The translations under genes were made by a program, and so were the position numbers. Positions 16,065 through 20,996 of a stretch of 20,996 nucleotides of DNA are shown piece by piece. Where the stretch lies: assembly GCA_016195115.1 (NCBI GenBank), contig JACQAI010000407.1, positions 1 to 20,996 on the forward strand, written 5' to 3'. Source of the DNA: Pseudomonadota bacterium (GTDB lineage: Bacteria; Pseudomonadota; Alphaproteobacteria; Elsterales; Elsteraceae). The notes under the pieces are model-generated. The model saw only the letters and a program-made list of their open reading frames with translations. It did not search any database and was not told the origin of the DNA. Numbering within the stretch: the stretch's first letter is position 1; every line of letters starts with the position of its first letter.

Positions 16065-17123
16065 ATGACGATGCACGGCGCGCTCACTGGCCCCGACGCT
16101 TGGCTGGGCAGGACCATGGCCGACTCGCCGGTGTGGATCCGCGAGCTCTCGAGCGCTGCTCTGGCCGAGATCGATGCCGCGTTGCGCGGCGTCCGCCAGC
16201 GCGGTGTGCCATGGCAGTCGATCACGCGCGCCGATTTTCCGTTGCCGTCGCTCGGCATGCTGCTCGACGACGTCGCGGTCGAGCTCGAGCGTGGTTGCGG
16301 CATGGTCAAGCTGCGGCGTATCCCGGTCGATCGCTACGATGCCGAGGCGCTGCGGCAGATCTATGTCGGCATCGCGAGCCACGTCGGTCATATCCTGTTC
16401 CAGAACCGCCGCGGCGAGCTGATGCGCGACATCCGCGATGAGGGGGCCGAGGTCGGGCGGCGCTACGGCCAGGTCGAGACCGGCCAGAGCGGGGTATTCC
16501 TGTCGTCCTACGCCCGCACCCTCTCGAACGGCGGGCTGCGCTTCCATACCGACCGTTGCGACGTCGTCGGCCTGCTGTGCGTGCGCCAGGCGCGCGCCGG
16601 CGGGATCAGCAAGCTGGCGAGCTCGGTCGCGGTCCACAACACTATCCTGGCGCGCCGGCCCGACCTGCTCGAGGTGCTGTTCCAGGACTTCTGGCGCTCA
16701 CGCTTCGGCGAGGAGGCTGGCGGCGAGCAACTGGCCTATGCGCTGCCGCTGTTCGGCGTGCGCGACGGCAAGTTCACCAGCCACTATTCGCGCACTTATA
16801 TCGAGAGCGCCCAGATGATCGCGGGCGTGCCCAAGCTGGGCGCCGCGGAGATCGAGGCCATGAACCTGCTGGACGCCGTCGCCGAGGAGCAGAGCTTCGG
16901 CATGACGCTCGAGCCCGGCGACATCCAGTTCCTCAACAACCACGTGATCTATCACGCGCGCACGCCGTTCGAGGACGACGCCACGGCCGGGCAGAGCCGC
17001 CTGCTCTATCGCCTGTGGCTCTGGATGCCGAACAGCCGGCCGCTGCCGGTCGGGCACGAGGTGTTGTGGGGCCGCGTCGAGCCCGGGGTTCGGCGCGGCG
17101 GCATCGGCCAGGAAGCCGCTTAA
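16065..17123 (+). CDS. TauD/TfdA-type Fe(II)/2-oxoglutarate-dependent dioxygenase
   Basis: This 352-residue protein has the double-stranded beta-helix oxygenase signature. The iron ligands are H161-T-D163 (RFHTDRCDVV) and the distal His, probably H297 (HVIYHARTPFED). The 2-oxoglutarate-binding arginine is probably R316 within RLLYRLWLWMP. Further family features are GGISKLASS after the HxD motif and the SFGMTLEPGDIQFLNNH strand. Enzymes of this type couple 2-oxoglutarate decarboxylation to hydroxylation, and in catabolic clusters often cleave C-S, C-O or C-N bonds. The protein is somewhat longer than the usual 280-320 residues, because of about 70 residues before the core. ATG 16065 and 16071 are both possible starts. 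It follows the 102-residue gene and converges on the HpaB-type gene with 16 bases between stops and no obvious terminator. Confidence 0.87.
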   Translation: MTMHGALTGPDAWLGRTMADSPVWIRELSSAALAEIDAALRGVRQRGVPWQSITRADFPLPSLGMLLDDVAVELERGCGMVKLRRIPVDRYDAEALRQIYVGIASHVGHILFQNRRGELMRDIRDEGAEVGRRYGQVETGQSGVFLSSYARTLSNGGLRFHTDRCDVVGLLCVRQARAGGISKLASSVAVHNTILARRPDLLEVLFQDFWRSRFGEEAGGEQLAYALPLFGVRDGKFTSHYSRTYIESAQMIAGVPKLGAAEIEAMNLLDAVAEEQSFGMTLEPGDIQFLNNHVIYHARTPFEDDATAGQSRLLYRLWLWMPNSRPLPVGHEVLWGRVEPGVRRGGIGQEAA

Positions 17124-17139
17124 CGCCGACGGCGCGCGG

Positions 17140-18594
17140 CTAACGCTGCTCCATCACCCGGTCGGACAGGCCGGCGGCGCGCTGGGTGAAGCGCAGCGGC
17201 TGGGCGAAATCGAAATTGGTGTAGACCGCGTTCAAGTGGGCGAACGGCGCCGACTGGGCGAACAGCTCGAAGGTGACGCGGTGGCCGGCATAGTCCGAGT
17301 TGAGCAGGTCGCGTGCGTAGGCGAGCAGCCGGCGACGATCCTCGGCCGACCAGTACTCGTTGACCGTGTAGTACTTCTCGAGCCAGGCCTTGATGTCGTC
17401 GGCGACGAAGCTCGAGCTGTCGGGCGTGACGCAGATCTGGCCGCCGCACAGCTCGCGCGCCAGGTGCATCATCGCGGGCAGGCGCGAGCACGCCTGGACA
17501 CGGCCGGTATAGAGCAGCGACTGGTTCGGCATCAGGAGGTCGCCGGGGCTCGGCTGCGCCAGCGCGATCGACGCCGTCAGGTGCGCGTTGATGGTCTCGC
17601 GATAGATTGCCAGCTCGGCCAGCTTCTCGCGCACCGCCTGCTGCTTGTCGAGGCCGGTCTGGCGGACGTTGAACAGCGCTACGCCGATCATCAGATCGGC
17701 CAGGAACTGGATGCGCTGGACGTACGGGAAGGCGCTGTAGCGGTGCAGCGTGCCGCGGATGAAGGCGGCCGCGCGCGTATGCCGATAGAACAGCACGTCC
17801 TCCCACGGGATCAGGACGTTATCGAAGATCACCAGGGTGTCGATCTCGTCGAACTTGTTGGCGATCGGGTAGTCGGCCGCGGAGCGCCGGCCGGCGAAGC
17901 CCGAGCGGCAGATGTGCTTGATGCCGGCTGCGCCCATCGGCGCGATGAAGCCGACCGCGTAGTCGGACAGCTTGTCGTCGCCCCAGTTGGCGATCGTCGG
18001 CTTGACGAATGCCTGGTTGGCGTAGGCTGCGGCGGTCTCGTACTTGGCGCCGCGCACCACGATGCCGGCATCGGTCTCCTTGACGACATGCAGCAGCATG
18101 TCCGGGTCCTGGTCCTGCGGCCGCTTCGAGCGGTCGCCCTTGGGGTCGGTGTTGGCCGAGACGTGGAACAGGTCCTGCTGGTGGGCGCGCTCGATGTGGC
18201 GCGCGATGTTGGTGCTGAACTGCGGGTCGATCTCGTTGAGCACGTCGCGGCCGTCGTAGAGCGACCACATCTCGCCGACGGTCTCGTCGCCGACCCGGAT
18301 CACGACGCCGCCGATGTCGGTCAACGCGGTGTCGACCCAGGCGCGCTTATCCTGCCAGTCCTGCTGGGTCTTGGGCGGCTTGGTCGCGCGCGAGCAAGCC
18401 TCGTTGGGCCCGCTGTCGTAGCTCATGACCGCGCGGTACTTGGCCTCGTGCGCCATGTCGTACAGGCGCGCGCGCACGTCGATGATCGGCTGGAAGGCCG
18501 GGTGCCGCGTGACGTCGCGGACCCGCTCGCCGTCGATCCAGACCTCGCGCCCATCGCGGATCGACTCGCGGTACTCGTCGCCGGTTCGCAGCAT
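17140..18594 (-). CDS. HpaB-family flavin-dependent monooxygenase (4-hydroxyphenylacetate 3-hydroxylase-like)
   Basis: This 484-residue protein matches the large oxygenase component of two-component FADH2-using monooxygenases. Typical segments are the start RTGDEYRESIRDGREVWIDG, the LFHVSANTDPKGDRSKRP block (about 142-159, with H144 in the place of the HpaB active-site His) and FDEIDTLVIFDNVLIPWEDV (about 248-267). It acts by adding one oxygen to a phenol or heteroaromatic ring using reduced flavin from a separate reductase, which is not in the window. The Cys ligands of the related 4-hydroxybutyryl-CoA dehydratase are not evident, which favours a monooxygenase. ATG 18594 is preferred because AAGGA lies seven bases upstream and the protein then starts like the family; 21 extra upstream codons look spurious. 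A promoter-like sequence lies about 70 bases upstream. It diverges from the hydratase gene. Confidence 0.87.
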   Translation of the reverse strand: MLRTGDEYRESIRDGREVWIDGERVRDVTRHPAFQPIIDVRARLYDMAHEAKYRAVMSYDSGPNEACSRATKPPKTQQDWQDKRAWVDTALTDIGGVVIRVGDETVGEMWSLYDGRDVLNEIDPQFSTNIARHIERAHQQDLFHVSANTDPKGDRSKRPQDQDPDMLLHVVKETDAGIVVRGAKYETAAAYANQAFVKPTIANWGDDKLSDYAVGFIAPMGAAGIKHICRSGFAGRRSAADYPIANKFDEIDTLVIFDNVLIPWEDVLFYRHTRAAAFIRGTLHRYSAFPYVQRIQFLADLMIGVALFNVRQTGLDKQQAVREKLAELAIYRETINAHLTASIALAQPSPGDLLMPNQSLLYTGRVQACSRLPAMMHLARELCGGQICVTPDSSSFVADDIKAWLEKYYTVNEYWSAEDRRRLLAYARDLLNSDYAGHRVTFELFAQSAPFAHLNAVYTNFDFAQPLRFTQRAAGLSDRVMEQR

Positions 18595-18663
18595 GACGCG
18601 GTCCTTGCCTGCTTGATGCCCGTCGGCACTGTGCGCCCACGCTGCGGCGGGCGGCAACCCCGA

Positions 18664-18691
18664 TAAATACCGAATGAGTATTGACTGTCAA
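18664..18691 (-). promoter_or_regulatory. Promoter for the HpaB-type gene
   Basis: On the minus strand a perfect TTGACA (18686-18691) is followed after 16 bases by TATTTA (18664-18669), or after 17 by ATTTAT. It sits in a conspicuously AT-rich island of about 50 bases and ends about 70 bases before the HpaB-type start codon. Confidence 0.6.
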
Positions 18692-18709
18692 GATACCATA
18701 ACGTATATG
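18681..18709 (+). promoter_or_regulatory. Divergent promoter overlapping an operator-like palindrome
   Basis: On the plus strand TTGACT (18681-18686) is followed after 17 bases by TATATG (18704-18709). The -35 overlaps the minus-strand -35 in an 11-base perfect palindrome, TTGAC-T-GTCAA (18681-18691). A second inverted repeat, CCATA (18696-18700) with TATGG (18706-18710), covers the plus-strand -10. A transcript from here would reach the hydratase start after roughly 340 bases of leader. Confidence 0.5.
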
Positions 18710-18806
18710 GAGCTGGTCAGCCCGCTCGGGAGCGCCACCCTGTCGATCCGCGCCGCCTCATCCCCCTTCGGCTCCGACCGCCGCACGGCGTCCGCCCCGC
18801 GGCGGG

Positions 18807-18935
18807 ATGCAGGGCGCCTGCATTCGCCCTGCATTGGCAGGTCCCGAGGCCGGGGGCCCTGCATTCGCCCTGCATTTGCAGGTCGCGAGGGCGGGGCGCC
18901 TGCATTCGCCCCTGCATTTGCAGGTCGGAGGTGCG
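18807..18935 (+). repeat. Three 41-bp tandem repeats with internal hairpins, in a gene-free interval
   Basis: The landmark CTGCATTCGCC recurs at 18818, 18859 and 18900, a period of exactly 41 bases. Each copy continues into CCTGCA-TT-TGCAGG (GGCAGG in the first copy), a 6-bp hairpin, then GGTC and a GC-rich spacer. The third copy has one extra C. Just before and overlapping copy 1 is another perfect inverted repeat, ATGCAGG-GCG-CCTGCAT (18807-18823). The rest of the interval from 18711 to 19056 has no gene I can support and no other clear signal except a short AT-richer patch near 18977-18992. Confidence 0.8.
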
Positions 18936-19056
18936 GCGGTCAGGGATCAGGCGGGCGGCCGCGGCGCCGGTCCCTGTTTAAACCCTGTTACATCTGGACG
19001 GCGGGTCACGTCGGGCAGAGAGGGGCTACCATCGAGGACCTCGAGGGAGGAGTGCC

Positions 19057-19878
19057 ATGGCGAGCTATGAAACCCTGATCTACGCCGTCGACGATCGCGT
19101 CGCGTCGATCACGCTCAACCGGCCCGAGCGCATGAACGCGCTCAGCCTGCAGCTGTGCGGCGAGCTGACCGCGGCGTTGGCCTCCGCCGACGCCGATCCG
19201 GAGGTGCGGGTGGTCGTGATCTCGGGCGCCGGCGGCAAGGCGTTCTCGGCCGGCTACGACATGAAGGAGAGCGCCGGGCAGGGGCCGCGACGCCCCGATC
19301 CGGCGTGGCGCGACCGGCTGCACAGGGACCTGCGCTTCTGCTACGCGCCCTGGGAGTGCTCGAAGCCGGTGATCGCCATGATCGACGGCTACTGCTTGGC
19401 CGGCGCGCTCGAGTTCGCCCAGATGTGCGACATCCGCTACTGCTCGGATACCTCCAAGTTCGGCGTGCTCGAGACCCGCTTCGCCGCCGGCATCGTGACT
19501 ATGATCATGCCCTGGATCCTCGGGCCGGCCAGCCGCGAGCTGATCTACACCGGCGACACGATCGACGCCGCCGAGGCGCTGCGCGTCGGCCTAGTGACGC
19601 GGGTCTATCCCAAGGCGACGCTGCACGCCGAGGTCATGAAGATCGCCAAGCGTATGAGCCGCGCCGCGCTCGAGTGCCTGGTGTGGAACAAGCGCGCAAT
19701 CAACCAGAGTTTCGAGGCGCGTGGCCTGCGCAGCGCGCTCGCCTACGGCCTCGAGGCCTGCACCCAGCTCGACTGCTCGGGCGCCCCCGAGTATCGCCAG
19801 TTCGACGCCATCCGGCGCGACAAAGGCCTGACCGAGGCGATCCGCTGGCGCGACGCCCAGTTCGCGCCCTACGAGTAG
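19057..19878 (+). CDS. Enoyl-CoA hydratase/isomerase-family protein
   Basis: This 273-residue crotonase-fold enzyme would act on a CoA thioester, most simply adding water to an enoyl-CoA during degradation of an acid. The CoA/oxyanion segment is FSAGYDMKES (about 63-72) and the second oxyanion region is GYCLAGALEFAQMCDI (111-126). Both catalytic-type glutamates of true hydratases are present in position: E119 and E139 (FGVLETRF). The usual GGG stretch before E119 is replaced by AGAL, so the oxyanion loop departs from the common form. Other activities of the superfamily (isomerase, lyase, hydrolase) are not excluded. GGGAGGAG lies just before ATG 19057. The hydantoinase-type gene follows 77 bases later on the same strand. 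Confidence 0.88.
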   Translation: MASYETLIYAVDDRVASITLNRPERMNALSLQLCGELTAALASADADPEVRVVVISGAGGKAFSAGYDMKESAGQGPRRPDPAWRDRLHRDLRFCYAPWECSKPVIAMIDGYCLAGALEFAQMCDIRYCSDTSKFGVLETRFAAGIVTMIMPWILGPASRELIYTGDTIDAAEALRVGLVTRVYPKATLHAEVMKIAKRMSRAALECLVWNKRAINQSFEARGLRSALAYGLEACTQLDCSGAPEYRQFDAIRRDKGLTEAIRWRDAQFAPYE

Positions 19879-19955
19879 CGGACCGCCGTGGATTGATCTT
19901 CGGTGCGGTCCGGGTTTTGCTTGGCCGTACCGGCAACAGAGGGTTTGGTAGGGGC

Positions 19956-20996
19956 ATGGCGCGCTGGCGCGTGGGAGTCGACTCGGGCGGCACGTTCACG
20001 GACATCTGCCTGTTCGACGAGGACGAGCAGCGGGTCGAGGTCTGGAAGGTCGCTTCGACGCCCGACGACCCCTCGCGCGGCATCGCCCATGGCGTCGATG
20101 AGGGGCTGCGCCGCGTATTGCCCAACGCCAATGGCGCGCCGGCGCAGGCGGTCAGCTATTTCGGCCACGGCACGACGGTCGCGACCAACGCCCTGATCCA
20201 GCACCGTGGCGTTACGACCGGCCTGATCACCACCGCAGGTTTCCGCGATCTGCTCGAGATCGGCCGCCAGAAGCGGCCCGACCTCTACGACCTGTTCGCC
20301 GATAAGCCGCGCACCCTGGTGACCCGCGACCTGCGCTTCGAGGTCGCCGAGCGCGTCCGCCACACCGGCGACGTCGAGACCGAGCTCGACGAGGCGGCGG
20401 TACGCGCCGCCGCGCGGCGGCTACGCGACGCCAAGGTCGGCGCGATCGCCGTGTGCTTCCTCTACAGCTTCGTGCGGCCGGAGCACGAGCGGCGCGCCAA
20501 GCAGATCGTGCTCGAGGAGCTGCCCGAGGCGTTCGTGTGCGCCAGCCACGAGATCGCGCCCGAGTTCCGCGAGTTCGAGCGCCTGTCGACCGTCGTCGTC
20601 AACGCCTATCTCGGCCCCGTGATGCGCAACTACATCAGTCGGCTGGCGCCGCGCCTGACCGCGCTCGGGCTCGGCGTGCCGCCGCACATGACCCAGTCGA
20701 ACGGCGGCGTCATCGGCTTCGAGACCGCGGCGACGATGCCGGTGCGCGCGGTGCTCTCGGGGCCGTCGACCGGCGTGGTCGGCGCCCAGGCGGTCGGACG
20801 CGCGGCGGGGCTCGCCGACCTCATCACCTTCGACATGGGCGGCACCTCGACCGACGTTTGCCTCGTGCAGGACGGAAGGCCTTCGCTCGCCTCGGAAAGC
20901 GAGATCGATGGCCTGCCGATCCGCACACCGGTGCTCGACATCGTGTCGGTCGGGGCCGGCGGCGGTTCGATCGTCTGGGTCGACGACGGCGGCATG
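19956..20996 (+). CDS. Hydantoinase/oxoprolinase A-subunit (HyuA-type), 3' partial
   Basis: The frame is open from ATG 19956 to the window edge (347 codons of an expected 650-700), so the gene is cut by the boundary. The N-terminal hydantoinase/oxoprolinase domain begins with the phosphate-binding motif GVDSGGTFTD (7-16), continues with YFGHGTTVATNALIQ and GFRDLLEIGRQKRPDLYDL, and the second domain starts around SNGGVIGFE and carries a second phosphate-type motif, FDMGGTSTDV (292-301). These proteins use ATP to open cyclic amides such as hydantoins or 5-oxoproline, or act as carboxylase subunits; a B subunit normally follows and would lie outside the window. AGGGG precedes the start. It is probably co-transcribed with the hydratase gene. 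Confidence 0.9.
   Translation, partial: MARWRVGVDSGGTFTDICLFDEDEQRVEVWKVASTPDDPSRGIAHGVDEGLRRVLPNANGAPAQAVSYFGHGTTVATNALIQHRGVTTGLITTAGFRDLLEIGRQKRPDLYDLFADKPRTLVTRDLRFEVAERVRHTGDVETELDEAAVRAAARRLRDAKVGAIAVCFLYSFVRPEHERRAKQIVLEELPEAFVCASHEIAPEFREFERLSTVVVNAYLGPVMRNYISRLAPRLTALGLGVPPHMTQSNGGVIGFETAATMPVRAVLSGPSTGVVGAQAVGRAAGLADLITFDMGGTSTDVCLVQDGRPSLASESEIDGLPIRTPVLDIVSVGAGGGSIVWVDDGGM

Noticed and set aside
17140..18594. 4-hydroxybutyryl-CoA dehydratase (same superfamily as HpaB)
   Set aside because: The iron-sulfur cysteine pattern expected for that enzyme is not evident, while HpaB-type blocks are.
17236..18666. 476-residue plus-strand frame opposite the HpaB-type gene
   Set aside because: It is a shadow of a clearly recognisable HpaB-family gene and has no family signature of its own.
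18807..18935. CRISPR array
   Set aside because: There are only three units directly abutting each other with a 41-bp period, no unique spacers and no cas genes nearby.
18674..19078. Plus-strand frame of 134 residues and a minus-strand frame of 66 residues across the 41-bp repeats
   Set aside because: They are produced by the repeats, have no ribosome-binding site or recognisable sequence, and the plus frame runs into the hydratase gene out of frame.
1..20996. Genomic island or transposon boundaries
   Set aside because: No integrase, transposase, tRNA end, terminal inverted repeats or flanking direct repeats were found in the window.

Overview
This is a very GC-rich bacterial window whose genes look proteobacterial. 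An alphaproteobacterium from soil or water is the most plausible source, but that is inferred only from base composition and gene families; there is no rRNA, tRNA or housekeeping marker. No transposase, integrase, tRNA, CRISPR array or transcriptional regulator gene was seen. The first and last genes run off the window.

Region 1 (2-8794, + strand) is a two-partner secretion locus. It holds the last 2270 codons of a giant repetitive exoprotein (TpsA type, filamentous-haemagglutinin-like), followed by its outer-membrane transporter (TpsB, FhaC/ShlB type). The exoprotein consists of degenerate beta-helix-type repeats, with five consecutive units of exactly 68 residues. The visible part contains no cysteine except a pair in its last nine residues. 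That pair and the A-then-B gene order recall the HMW1 adhesin of Haemophilus, which is held on the cell surface by a C-terminal disulfide loop.

Region 2 (8848-11681, + strand) is a compact catabolic operon: Rieske ring-hydroxylating oxygenase alpha subunit (with an apparent one-base frameshift near its 3' end), beta subunit, an EthD-like protein and a PhzF-like isomerase. No ferredoxin or reductase for the oxygenase is present. A possible 40-residue membrane protein lies on the opposite strand after it, followed by a membrane-anchored SGNH-type protein (11982-13232) that ends in a strong symmetrical terminator shared with the converging genes.

Region 3 (13305-20996) is a set of catabolic genes on both strands. 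On the minus strand are an enolase-superfamily (mandelate racemase-like) enzyme and a two-module VOC protein. On the plus strand are an unrecognised 102-residue protein and a TauD-type Fe(II)/2-oxoglutarate dioxygenase. A minus-strand HpaB-type flavin monooxygenase then diverges from a plus-strand enoyl-CoA hydratase followed by a hydantoinase/oxoprolinase A subunit. The divergent interval carries back-to-back promoter-like elements over a TTGAC-T-GTCAA palindrome, and three 41-bp tandem repeats with internal hairpins in what would be the hydratase leader.

Together regions 2 and 3 look like pathways for oxidising aromatic or heterocyclic compounds: ring oxygenation, hydroxylation, VOC and enolase-type steps, CoA-thioester hydration and amide or lactam hydrolysis. 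The substrate cannot be named from sequence alone. The secretion locus next to them is probably functionally separate.
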